A stretch of DNA of 64,000 nt from Streptomyces pinistramenti. Its GTDB lineage: Bacteria > Actinomycetota > Actinomycetes > Streptomycetales > Streptomycetaceae. Positions 36,249 through 44,692 of this stretch are shown one piece after another; positions within the stretch are counted from its first letter, which is position 1; every line of letters begins with the position of its first letter. The position numbers were made by a program, and so were the translations under genes. The notes under the pieces are model-generated. The model made no database searches, was not told the DNA's origin, and saw nothing but the letters and a program-made list of their open reading frames with translations. The stretch spans positions 1 through 64,000 of the forward strand of contig NZ_JAJCXB010000002.1 of the NCBI RefSeq assembly GCF_020564935.1, in the 5' to 3' direction.

Positions 36249-37187
36249 TCAGCGGCGCAGGGCGGTCTCCCGCTGCATATATGACAGTTTCTGGGGATTG
36301 CGCACGGCGTAGAGCCTGGTGATGAGGCCGTCGTCGATGCGCACCGTCACGACGGTGTCGATTGCGCCGCCCAGCCGGAGAATCAGCGCCGGATGGGCAT
36401 TGACCTGCGCCTGCCGGAGCGACGCTGCGCTGACCCTGCCCAGGCCGGCGGTCAGCAGGCGGGCCACCTTGTCGGCCCCCACGACGGGCCGCAGGACGGC
36501 CTGCTTGACTCCCCCGCCGTCACCCAGGAGGACGACGTCCGGCGCGAGGATGTCGAGCAGGCTCTGCAGATCGCCTGTTTCGGCCGCCCGTTGGAACGCG
36601 TCGAGCACGTCTCGGGTCTCGGTCGGGGAGACGATCCCGCGCGGCCGGCGCGCCGCGACGTGTCCCCGTGCCCGGTGCGCGATCTGGCGGACCGCGGCCG
36701 GGCTCTTGCCGACGGCTTCGGCGATCTCGTCGTACCCGAGGTCGAACACCTCGCGCAGCACGAACACCGCCCGCTCGGTCGGCGTGAGCGTCTCCATCAC
36801 CAGCAGCATCGCCATCGAGACGCTGTCGGCCGGCTCCACGTCCTCGGCCACGTCGGGCGCGGTGAACAGCGGCTCGGGCAGCCAGGGGCCGACGTAGGAC
36901 TCCTTGCGGCGACCGAGCGTACGCAGCCGGCTCAGCGCCTGGCGCGTGGTGATCCGGACCAGGTACGCACGCCGATCCCGCACCGTGGGGAGATCGGCCC
37001 CCGCCCACCGCAGCCAGGTCTCCTGCAGGACGTCCTCCGCGTCGGCGGCCGAGCCGAGCATCTCGTAGGCGACGGTGAACAGCAGGTTGCGATGGGCCAC
37101 GAACACCTCGGTGGCGGGGTCCGCCCGACCGCCACCGGCGGGCCGCCCGGCCGTGTCCTCGGTGCGCGCGCTGTGCTCACTCTTCAC
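36249..37187 (-). CDS. sigJ: ECF41/SigJ-type RNA polymerase sigma factor
   Basis: 312 residues. Sigma regions 2 and 4 (about 25-90 and 135-185) are followed by a SnoaL-like C-terminal domain (about 195-310), which acts as a fused regulator in ECF41 sigma factors. Signature segments WLPEPL, DGGG and NPQKL are all present. A GTG at 37187 with AGGAG 6 nt upstream is preferred over the longer frame. It is divergent from a carboxymuconolactone-decarboxylase gene, the classical ECF41 partner, and both have ECF41-like promoters. Confidence 0.9.
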   Translation of the reverse strand: MKSEHSARTEDTAGRPAGGGRADPATEVFVAHRNLLFTVAYEMLGSAADAEDVLQETWLRWAGADLPTVRDRRAYLVRITTRQALSRLRTLGRRKESYVGPWLPEPLFTAPDVAEDVEPADSVSMAMLLVMETLTPTERAVFVLREVFDLGYDEIAEAVGKSPAAVRQIAHRARGHVAARRPRGIVSPTETRDVLDAFQRAAETGDLQSLLDILAPDVVLLGDGGGVKQAVLRPVVGADKVARLLTAGLGRVSAASLRQAQVNAHPALILRLGGAIDTVVTVRIDDGLITRLYAVRNPQKLSYMQRETALRR

Positions 37188-37230
37188 CTGCTGCTCCTGC
37201 CTGTTCGCTCTCGACGCTCCACGCGCACAA

Positions 37231-37257
37231 GACGTCGGCCCCCGCAGCTTTGTGACG
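37231..37257 (-). promoter_or_regulatory. ECF41-type promoter of the sigma factor gene
   Basis: Minus-strand CGTCACA (37257-37251), 16 bp, CGTC (37234-37231). The known ECF41 consensus is TGTCACA-N16-CGTC, with a single mismatch here, indicating autoregulation. Confidence 0.65.
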
Positions 37258-37291
37258 CTCATGAGCGGTGGGCCACGTCACATGGCCGCCC

Positions 37292-37318
37292 CGTCACAAG
37301 GAGCGGGCCGCCGGCATC
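37292..37318 (+). promoter_or_regulatory. ECF41-type promoter of the CMD gene
   Basis: CGTCACA (37292-37298), 16 bp, CATC (37315-37318), two mismatches from the ECF41 consensus, 42 bp before the ATG at 37360. It faces away from the sigma-gene promoter. Confidence 0.5.
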
Positions 37319-37359
37319 TCATGTTCGTTCCGTGCAACACCACGAGTGAGGACGAAGCC

Positions 37360-37845
37360 ATGAACGCCCGGTTCAACATGTTCGACAACGAGATCGCCGC
37401 CAAGTTCACCAAGCGGTTCGCAGGCGTCGGCCTGGTGATCCACCATTCGCCGCTGGCGAAGTCCACGCAGGAGCTGGTGTCGCTGCGCGCCAGCCAGATC
37501 AACGGCTGCGGCTGGTGCATCGACATGCACACCCAGCAGGCCGCAGCCGCCGGTGAAACCACGGTCCGGCTCCACCTGGTCGCCGCCTGGCGCGAGTCCA
37601 CCGTGTTCACCGAGGCCGAACGGGCCGCGCTGGCACTCGCCGAAGAGGGCACCCGGCTCGCCGACGCCCACCACGGCGTGTCCGACGAGACCTGGGCCCA
37701 GGTACGCAAGCACTACGACGACGACCAGATCGCCGCGCTGGTCTCCTTGGTCGCCCTGATCAACGCGGCCAACCGGCTCGCCGTGATGGTGCACCAGCAG
37801 GGAGGTTCCTACGAGCCCGGCATGTTCGCCGCCGCAATCAGCTGA
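37360..37845 (+). CDS. carboxymuconolactone decarboxylase/AhpD-like protein, ECF41 target
   Basis: 161 residues of the CMD/AhpD-like family. The redox motif is CGWCIDMH (Cys50, Cys53, His57), typical of alkylhydroperoxidase-like members. ECF41 sigma factors characteristically control a divergent or adjacent gene of this type. GAGGA precedes the ATG. The substrate is unknown; peroxide or thiol-linked reduction is a family-based guess. Confidence 0.9.
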   Translation: MNARFNMFDNEIAAKFTKRFAGVGLVIHHSPLAKSTQELVSLRASQINGCGWCIDMHTQQAAAAGETTVRLHLVAAWRESTVFTEAERAALALAEEGTRLADAHHGVSDETWAQVRKHYDDDQIAALVSLVALINAANRLAVMVHQQGGSYEPGMFAAAIS

Positions 37846-37858
37846 TCGGCAGACGAAT

Positions 37859-37892
37859 CCGGCCCGGCCCAGGATCATCCGATCCGGGCCGG
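37859..37892. terminator. GC-rich stem-loop after the CMD gene
   Basis: Arms CCGGCCCGG (37859-37867) and CCGGGCCGG (37884-37892), 16-nt loop, 14 bp after the stop codon. No T-run. Confidence 0.55.
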
Positions 37893-38254
37893 GCCCGGGC
37901 AGGGCGTCTTTTCGTGGGCGGGCATGAGCGCCTCGACCAGGTGGTTGTCGAGGCTCATGTGATCGAAGGGGTTGCCCATGCCCGCCTGGAGGCCGCCACG
38001 CCGGGACGCTCGGGGGGCAGGCTGACCAACAAGCCCCAGCTGTCTGCCGACCGGCGTTGCTGTCCGCTCTCGTTCATGCTGCCCCGAGTCCGGGGCAGCC
38101 CCGGTTCATCGACGTCGTCCCGGGCCGAAGCAGCGGCGTTGCCTCCCCCGCTCCCGCAGACGAGGACGGGCACAACCGAGCTGAGCTCGGGGATCGTCGG
38201 GTGCTGCCGGAAGAGCCCTCTCCTGTGAGGTTCTGACCGCGGACACAGGTGAAG
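37893..38254. other. intergenic region without recognisable gene
   Basis: A minus-strand stretch near 37905-37985 reads GNPFDHMSLDNHLVEALMPA, protein-like but unrecognised and without context. Nothing else is visible. Confidence 0.3.
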
Positions 38255-38412
38255 CCGGGCCGGTGGGGGCTGCCTTGTCGATCGTGACCAGGAACTTCTT
38301 GAACGCGATGGCCCGGTGGCGGCGGTGCAGGTCACCGATCGCAGCGCCATCGGTGATGTTGAAGGCGGCGAACGGGCTGGTGATGCCGTGCCGAAGGCAG
38401 TCATGGGTGCGG
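38255..38412 (-). mobile_element. IS630-like transposase fragment
   Basis: Minus strand reads THDCLRHGITSPFAAFNI, GDLHRRHR and FKKFLVTIDKA, matching the central DDE region of IS630-type transposases (THDYLRHGTTSLFAAF, LHRRHR, F.KFL). The rest of the gene and its ends are missing. Confidence 0.6.
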
Positions 38413-38645
38413 CGAACTCCACATCGGGCAGCCTGACTTCCACGGCACGAGGACGCGGTGGTGGCGAGTCCCGCCGGCCTCGCCGCGACGTCCCCTGTCT
38501 CGCCGCGGTCGTGCAATCGTCTGCCACCTGCGCAGCAGGCCCGGAGCAATGGCCCCGACACCGCCGTCAACAGCAGACGGAGCGTCATGGAGCGGGTACT
38601 GTCCGCGTTGTATTGATCCGTGCGGGCGGCGGGAAAGGCGGCTCG

Positions 38646-39908
38646 GTGGCTGAAGATCCTGGACATCCGCCACATCAGCCGGCTCCCAACACCGGCGCGG
38701 CGGAGGACGGTTCGTGGCTGACCGCGGGGGTGGGCAGCGTCGGCGCGACCAGCTTCCTCTCCGATGCCGGCCACGAGATCGCCACGGCCGCCCTCCCCAG
38801 CTTCATGACCAGCGTGCTGCACACCTCTGCCGCCGCACTCGGATTGATCGAAGGCATCAGCGACGCCCTCACCGGCCTCGCCAAACTCGTCGGCGGCCCG
38901 CTCGCCAACGACCCGCGCCGCCGAGGCCGGATCGCGAGCGGAGGCTACCTGGGTACGGCCCTTGCGACCGGCGCCATCGGTCTGGCCACCGCGGTGTGGC
39001 AGGTCGGTGTGCTCCGGGCCATCGCCTGGTCGTCCCGGGGGCTGCGCTCCCCTGCCAAGGACACGCTTCTCGCCTCCCTCGCCCCGCCGCACGCCTATGG
39101 ACGCGCCTACGGCCTGGAGCGCGCCGGCGACAATCTCGGAGCCGTGGTCGGCCCGTTGGCCGCCGCTGCCCTGGTCGCGGGGCTGGGGATCCGCCCGGCA
39201 ATCTGGTTCGCCTTCCTGCCCGGCGTCCTCGCCGCGCTCACCATCACCTTCGCCGCACGCGAGGCCCGCCGCCGGCACGGCGACGGCATCCGCGAACCGA
39301 TCCGGCTGCACTTCGCCGGACTGCGCGGAGCCGGGCTGCTGCGCCCCATGCTGCCGATCGTACTGTTCGAGTTCGGCAACCTGGCCGTCACGCTGCTCAT
39401 CCTGCGCGCCACCCAACTCCTGCAATCCCAGGGGCACTCGGCCGCCACGGCAGCCTCTCTGGCCATTCTCATCTACGCGGCGCACAACGCCGTCGGAGCC
39501 GTCATCGCCTACGTGGGCGGCCACTGGACCGACCGGGTCGGCCCTCGCGCCGTCTTCGCCGCGGGATCGGCCGTCTACGTCCTGGCCTACGCCGGATTCG
39601 CCGCCGGATTCGCCTCCTGGTGGGCGCTGTTGATCTCGTTCACCCTCGCCGGAGCAGGCATCGGCCTCGCCGAGACCGCTGAATCCGCCCTCGTCGCCCA
39701 GATGCTGCCCGACCACCTGCGTGGCAGCGGCTTCGGCCTCCTCGGAGCCGTACAGGCAGCCGGCGACCTCGTCGCCACCGTCACCGTCGGCATCCTCTAC
39801 ACCGCCCTCTCCCCGACCGCCGGGTTCCTCTACGCCGCCGGCTGGATGCTGCTCTCCGCCCTCACCGCAGGAGCCCTGGCACCCCGCCGGCAGACGGCCA
39901 CGAGGTGA
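38646..39908 (+). CDS. MFS transporter
   Basis: 420 residues with about 11-12 membrane helices in two halves (about 20-200 and 225-415) and a signature-like loop DPRRRGRIASGG between early helices. It resembles the major facilitator family members with a GLRSPAKDTLLASL loop annotated as multidrug or unknown efflux. GTG start at 38646 with AAAGGCGG upstream. It is solitary, with no linked regulator. Substrate unknown. Confidence 0.85.
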   Translation: MAEDPGHPPHQPAPNTGAAEDGSWLTAGVGSVGATSFLSDAGHEIATAALPSFMTSVLHTSAAALGLIEGISDALTGLAKLVGGPLANDPRRRGRIASGGYLGTALATGAIGLATAVWQVGVLRAIAWSSRGLRSPAKDTLLASLAPPHAYGRAYGLERAGDNLGAVVGPLAAAALVAGLGIRPAIWFAFLPGVLAALTITFAAREARRRHGDGIREPIRLHFAGLRGAGLLRPMLPIVLFEFGNLAVTLLILRATQLLQSQGHSAATAASLAILIYAAHNAVGAVIAYVGGHWTDRVGPRAVFAAGSAVYVLAYAGFAAGFASWWALLISFTLAGAGIGLAETAESALVAQMLPDHLRGSGFGLLGAVQAAGDLVATVTVGILYTALSPTAGFLYAAGWMLLSALTAGALAPRRQTATR

Positions 39909-40254
39909 CGAGCGGGCAGCCGACGGTGCACCGGTCGTGGAATCCTCCGGCAACGCCCCGGGACTCGGGCCCACCCTGGCCGGCATCACCTTCAGGTGCC
40001 CGGTCACGTGGTCACCGACCCCGGCCTGGGGCCCGGAATCCGCCGCCGAGCCGATCAGCCGGCTCACGGTGCGCGAGGAGATCTCCACCGCCCTCGTCAC
40101 CGCCGCAGCTCCCGGGAGGGATACCGAGATGCGGACGCGGCACACCAACCTGCCATGAGTGCGCGCATCAGGCAGGCGAGAACCATGCGCCGGGACCGGG
40201 AAACCAGATGGCAGAGTGGAGGGACTCGTTCTGCTCTGTGGAGGTAGTTCCCGT
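39909..40254. other. 346-bp region without recognisable gene
   Basis: The plus-strand frame contains a protein-like stretch (FRCPVTWSPTPAWGPESAAE, then LTVREEISTALVTAAAPG) but no start codon or family match. It may be a remnant. Confidence 0.3.
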
Positions 40255-40911
40255 ATGCGATTGCTGCTCATACGCCACGGCCAGACTCCGTCCAATCTCA
40301 AGCACCTGCTGGACACCGCGTTGCCCGGCCCGGGGCTGACACCGCTGGGCCAGGAGCAGGCGGCTGCGCTGGCGACGGCCCTGTCGACGGAGAAGTTCGA
40401 TGCCCTGTATGCCTCCACCCTCGTACGCACCCAGCTGACCGCCGCACCGCTGGCCGCCGCGACGGGCCTGGAGGTCCAGGTCCGGGACGGCATCAGGGAG
40501 TTGGCCGCCGGGGATCTGGAGTTGCGCGGTGACGACGAAGCTGCCGCCGCCTACCTCGCCACAGCATTCGCCTGGTCTGCGGGAGACACCGGACGCCGTA
40601 TGCCCGGCGCAGAGAACGGTGTGGAGGCGCTCGGCCGCTTCGACGCTGTCGTCGCCGAAGCGGCCGGGACGGGGGCGAAGTCGGTGGCGATGGTCAGTCA
40701 CGGTGCAGCGATCCGGATGTGGGTGGCGGCCCGCGCGACCAATGTGGATGTGGCGTACGCGTCCAGCCACCCGTTGGGCAACACCGGCGTCATCGCCCTC
40801 TCCGGCTCGCCCGGCCAGGGCTGGCGCGCCCACTTGTGGGAGGGCCGCCCGCTGGGACCGGAAGGCACGTCGCTCGATGACAGTGGCCCGGCGGGAGCTG
40901 CGTTTTCGTAG
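40255..40911 (+). CDS. histidine phosphatase (phosphoglycerate mutase-like) family protein
   Basis: 218 residues. The phospho-accepting His is in RHG (residues 7-9), LYASTLVRTQLTA and the late SHGAAIR segment complete the active site. Typical of small broad-range phosphatases of the cobC/PGM superfamily. GGAGG is 10 nt before the ATG. No operon partner indicates the substrate. Confidence 0.9.
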   Translation: MRLLLIRHGQTPSNLKHLLDTALPGPGLTPLGQEQAAALATALSTEKFDALYASTLVRTQLTAAPLAAATGLEVQVRDGIRELAAGDLELRGDDEAAAAYLATAFAWSAGDTGRRMPGAENGVEALGRFDAVVAEAAGTGAKSVAMVSHGAAIRMWVAARATNVDVAYASSHPLGNTGVIALSGSPGQGWRAHLWEGRPLGPEGTSLDDSGPAGAAFS

Positions 40912-41066
40912 TCGACGGTGACGGAGCCGTAGCGGTTCACGGCCGGGCTGTGGGCCGGGGAGACGTGCGCGAGCACCTCGGCGTCCGCCTCGCGGCCGGC
41001 GGCACGCAGCACATGGGTGATCAGCGGAGACCGCCGCGGCGAAGTAGGCGCGGTTCGCCGGCTCGA
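40912..41066 (-). pseudogene. unassigned protein fragment (possibly Tn3-type transposase C-terminus)
   Basis: Minus strand reads LITHVLRAAGREADAEVLAH then VSPAHSPAVNRYGSVTVDYE. The VSPAHSxxVNxxGxVTVD pattern resembles the end of some Tn3-family transposases, but I cannot confirm it. It abuts the truncated Nramp gene. Confidence 0.3.
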
Positions 41067-41690
41067 AGGCGCCGACGATTCCCGCGGCGAGCACCAGCGC
41101 GCCCTCACCGTGCAGGGACGGGACCATTCCCGCGCCGAGTTCGCCGGGGCCCGGGGGACGGACGACCAGGCAGAGCGTGAATGCCCCCGCGATGACGGCC
41201 GGTGAGGCCACCGCCACCGCCTGCAGGAACCGCTCGCCGAACCGGTCCCCCGCCGCCAGCAGCCATGCACCCGCTACTGCGGCGACCAGACCGCCCACCG
41301 GCAGTGGGACGCCGAAGAGTGCAGCGCAATCGCCGCGCCGACGACCTCGGCCAGATCGGTGGCGAGGGAGACGACTTCCGCCTGCGCCCAGTAGGCCAGG
41401 CGCCGCGGGCGGCGGCACCGTGCGGCGATCAACGCGGGCAGGCTCTGCCCCGTGGTCGCGCCGAGCTTCGCGGCCAGGTACTGCACCGGCCCGGCGACCA
41501 GGGTCGCCGGCACCACCACCCACAGCAGTGTGGTGCCGTAGCCGGCACCGGCGGTCACGTTGGCGACCACGTTGCCGGATCCACGTACACGACAGCGGCG
41601 ACGAAGGTAGGGCCCAGGCGCCGTATTCCCAGCATGCGGGGATGGCGTTCGGTCAGCTCCGGGAAGGTGCGGACCGGGTCACCGGGGCCG
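41067..41690 (-). pseudogene. Nramp-type divalent metal transporter pseudogene
   Basis: Fragments of an Nramp/MntH protein occur in order but in three frames. RLGPTFVAAVVYVDP is followed by VVANVTAGAGYGTTLLWVV, QYLAAKLGATTGQSLPALI and AQAEVVSLATDLAEVVGAAI, then GVPLPVGGL and AAGDRFGERFLQAV. Base loss at the DPGN motif (near 41582) and another shift near 41330 break the frame. The gene stops after GIVGA, about half the normal length. Confidence 0.75.
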
Positions 41691-41740
41691 CCCCTCGCGC
41701 CCGGCGGCCTCCTGCCACCCACGGGCCGCCCCACAAGGGG

Positions 41741-42771
41741 TCACTCGGCCGCACCGATGGGGTTGCGGCGGGAGACGATGAGCGGGTCCTGCGGGGTGAA
41801 GGGGAACTGCGGCAGCTCGCGCTCCGGAAGGTCGAAGGTGGCGGCAAGCACCTCGCTGGAGAAGGCGGTGGCGGTGGCGCGGTACCCGACGTCGCCCGGG
41901 GTGGGCTGGTCGAAGAAGATCAGGAAATGGAAGCCTTCGTCACCGAGCACCTCGATGTGGTGCGGATAGGCCCGCGGCACGAAGTACACGTCCCCGGGGC
42001 CGAGTTCGTACTCGCCGAGGCTGACGTCCGGGGAGAGCACGCGCATTCGGGCCCTGCCCTTGGCGACGTAGCCCATCTCGGCGGTCACCGGGTGCCAGTG
42101 CGGGGAGCGCATCCCGTTCTCCTTGACACGCAGCGAGTACATCGAGATGTCGTCAAGGGCGGCCCAGTACTGCCGCCGTGCCAGGCGTGCCGAGCCGTAC
42201 GCGTACGACAGCGGCGCGTGCTGACCCTCCACGTCGAAAAGGTGGGCGTTCGGGAGCTTCTGCGTGAGGTCGCTCGTGACACTGCCGCGACGGGCGAAGA
42301 TCTGCTCCGCCGGTGCCCGTTCGAAGGCGGCGAAGGCGGAACCGGGCAGATCGTGTTGCCGAGCACCGGGTTCGTCATCGCGGCAAGGCTGTCGCGCAGG
42401 GAGAAGTGCAGTGGGCTCTCGTGACGCAGCGCGATGATGATCTCCGCATCGACCGCGCTCACGTTCTCGATGTGGTACACCGCGCCGGACTCCACGTGGT
42501 ACATCTGCCCCTCGCCGGCCACGAACGAGGCGAACTCGTTCCCGTCGGCCGGCATGGACACCAGCACCTCGCCACTGGTCACGTAGGCGATCTGGTTGGC
42601 GTTGACGTTCCACTGCGGCTCCCGGATCGCGCCCGGCGCGAGCACCACGCGCTTGATGGAGAGCCTGCTCAGGATGGGCAGATGAGCGGTTTCCACGACC
42701 TGGATGCTGCCGAGATCGCTCTGGAATATGGGCTGGGTCTCGGACAGCGAAACCCAGTAGGACGAATTCAT
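41741..42771 (-). pseudogene. oxalate-decarboxylase-like bicupin, single frameshift
   Basis: The first cupin (ATG 42771) includes LSIKRVVLAPGAIREPQWNV, IAYVTSGEVLVSM and a Glu/His region. The frame breaks near 42350. The second cupin follows in another frame: SPHWHPVTAEMGYVAKGRAR and GPGDVYFVPRAYPHHIEVLG with metal-binding His/Glu. Joined they give about 343 residues, the normal bicupin length. One lost or gained base explains it, so either a recent pseudogene or a sequencing error. The first cupin lacks the usual paired His (PQWNVNAN), as in some one-metal bicupins. Confidence 0.72.
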
Positions 42772-43111
42772 GGATATGTCGCTCCTCACGAGCCTGAACG
42801 TGCCGCTCCAGACGTCCCCTTCGGACGCTGTCACGGACGTGGCCGGGCCGACAGCCGTGCGTGGGGTTCGAGTGATGACGTGCCGACCGACCGGCAGTCG
42901 CGACGCGGGCCACTGCCCAAGTGGCCGATTCGTGTTGAGGAATCGGACAAGATCCCGCTGCGGCCGCGGGACGCATTGCGCCGGTCGGAGGAGGTCCACG
43001 ATCGCTGTTGGGCACATCTCGGCAGTTCTCCCGTCGGGTCGTCTGAACGAGATCCGCGGGCAGCGCAGGACGTCCGGCGCGAGGCGGCCCTTGAACGGCA
43101 GGAGAGATGCG
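42772..43111. other. divergent intergenic region between bicupin and dioxygenase remnants
   Basis: 340 bp, presumably the old divergent promoter region. No operator was identified. GGAGA precedes the ATG at 43112. Confidence 0.35.
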
Positions 43112-43466
43112 ATGGCGATCGATCTGACGGCGGCCTCGATCACCGAGGCGGTGCGGAAGGCTTTCGAAGGCGCGGAGGATGAGCGCGTCAAAGAGCTGTT
43201 CGTCCGCCCGGTGCAGCACCTGCACGACTTCACGCGGGAGGTGCGGCTGACCGGTGAGGAGTGGTGCAAGGTGATGGATTTCCTTGAGCGTGTGGGCAAG
43301 ACCTGTACTCCGACCCGGCAGGAGTTCGTCCTGCTGTCCGACCTTCTGGGCCTGAGTGTGCTGGTGGATCTGATCCACCATCCCGGCGGTGGGTCGGCGA
43401 CGGATTCGACGCTGCTGGGCCCCTTCTACGTGGAAGGCCGGCCGACGGCGGAGAACGGATCCCTCT
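43112..43466 (+). pseudogene. intradiol (catechol/hydroxyquinol) dioxygenase N-terminal fragment
   Basis: From the ATG at 43112 the protein matches the N-terminal helical domain and start of the catalytic domain of catechol/hydroxyquinol 1,2-dioxygenases: FTREVRLTGEEW, DFLERVGKTC, RQEFVLLSDLLGLSVLVD and the hallmark TLLGPFYVEG. After ENG the similarity ends abruptly, before the iron-binding Tyr/His residues. It is truncated by a deletion joined to the fragment at 43470. The open frame runs on to 43858 as unrelated sequence. Confidence 0.72.
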
Positions 43467-43469
43467 GCC

Positions 43470-43619
43470 GAGCGCCTCCGGCGGGTCAGCCCCCACTTCG
43501 AGCGCGGCCGGTTCAGGCCGCTTCCCCTCGCGCAGACCTTCGACCTCGATCATGGCCCGGACGCCTATCGCGCAGTGGCGGAGAAGAAAGTGCGCGGCCG
43601 GGTCGTCATCCAGCCCTGA
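43470..43619 (+). pseudogene. quinone-oxidoreductase C-terminal fragment
   Basis: In a different frame from the dioxygenase, FERGRFRPLPLAQTFDLD and AYRAVAEKKVRGRVVIQP then stop is the C-terminal end of an MDR quinone oxidoreductase. The rest of that gene is missing. Confidence 0.6.
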
Positions 43620-43879
43620 GACGGAGGAAGGCCGTACCCACCCGCGGCTGCCTCGGTCTTCGCGGGCCGGCAGCAGCCCGGAACCCTGCTGGAGCACCCC
43701 CAGAGCAATCCGGTCCGGCAGACGCTCACCCGGCAGATCCACCTGACCAGGTCGCGGCAGACCACATCCAACGCCCCACCCCGCACAAAGTTGCCGACAT
43801 CACCTCTGCCCGGGATGAACGCCACGGAGCCCGCGACAGTCAGGAAGAGTTCAGGTAGCCCCTGGCAGCGTCCTGGGCC

Positions 43880-44692
43880 ATGACAAGCGACACGCAGCGC
43901 GCCGATACGCCGGCGCGGCACCGGCAGATGCTGAACAAGGTCCCCGAAGTCACCGTCTACTTCTGGGTGATCAAGGTCTTGTGCACCACGGTCGGCGAGA
44001 CCGCGGCGGACCTGCTCAACGCCAACCTCGGCATGGGCCTGACCAACACCTCGTACCTGATGAGTGCCCTCCTGGTCATCACGCTGGTCTTCCAGTTCCG
44101 GGCGCGCGCTTACGTACCGGCCCTGTACTGGCTCTCGGTGGTCCTGATCAGCGTGGTCGGCACGCTGATCAGCGACAACCTCACCGACAACCTCGGAGTG
44201 CCGCTGGAGACGACGACGGTGGTGTTCGCCGTGGCCCTCGCCCTGACCTTCGGTGCCTGGTACCTGAGCGAGCGGACCCTGTCGATCCACAGCATCACCA
44301 CGCGCCGCAGGGAAGCGTTCTACTGGTCGGCGATCCTGTTCACCTTCGCCCTGGGCACCGCCGCGGGCGACCTGGCCGCCGAGCGCCTGGACCTCGGCTA
44401 CTGGTTCTCCGCCGTGGTCTTCGCCGTCCTGATCGCGGCCGTGGCCCTCGCGCGCTTCACCCTGGACTTCGACGCCATCTGGGCGTTCTGGATCGCCTAC
44501 GTCCTGACCCGGCCGCTCGGCGCCTCGCTGGGCGACTATCTCTCCCAGCCGCACACCGACGGCGGCCTGGCACTGGGCACCGTCGGCACCAGCGCCCTCT
44601 TCCTCGCGGTCATCCTCGGGCTGGTGATCCATCTCACCCGTACGCGGCGGGACGTGCTGCCGGCGAAGGAGGTCACCCCGCGGGAAGAGTGA
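43880..44692 (+). CDS. multi-pass membrane protein of the COG4705 type
   Basis: 270 residues with about eight helices. The conserved opening is KVPEVTVYFWVIKVLCTTVGETAADLLN (residues about 19-46, split here as a motif range), followed by a second copy of the same theme (AFYWSAILFTFALGTAAGDL). This internal duplication is typical of the family, whose function is unsettled. It is convergent with the two-component system and overlaps the histidine kinase gene by 20 bp. ATG at 43880. Confidence 0.85.
   Translation: MTSDTQRADTPARHRQMLNKVPEVTVYFWVIKVLCTTVGETAADLLNANLGMGLTNTSYLMSALLVITLVFQFRARAYVPALYWLSVVLISVVGTLISDNLTDNLGVPLETTTVVFAVALALTFGAWYLSERTLSIHSITTRRREAFYWSAILFTFALGTAAGDLAAERLDLGYWFSAVVFAVLIAAVALARFTLDFDAIWAFWIAYVLTRPLGASLGDYLSQPHTDGGLALGTVGTSALFLAVILGLVIHLTRTRRDVLPAKEVTPREE

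Noticed and set aside
38106..40493. 795-residue minus-strand open frame
   Set aside because: It is the antisense of the MFS transporter plus flanking sequence. Only the short IS630-like piece at its end is real.
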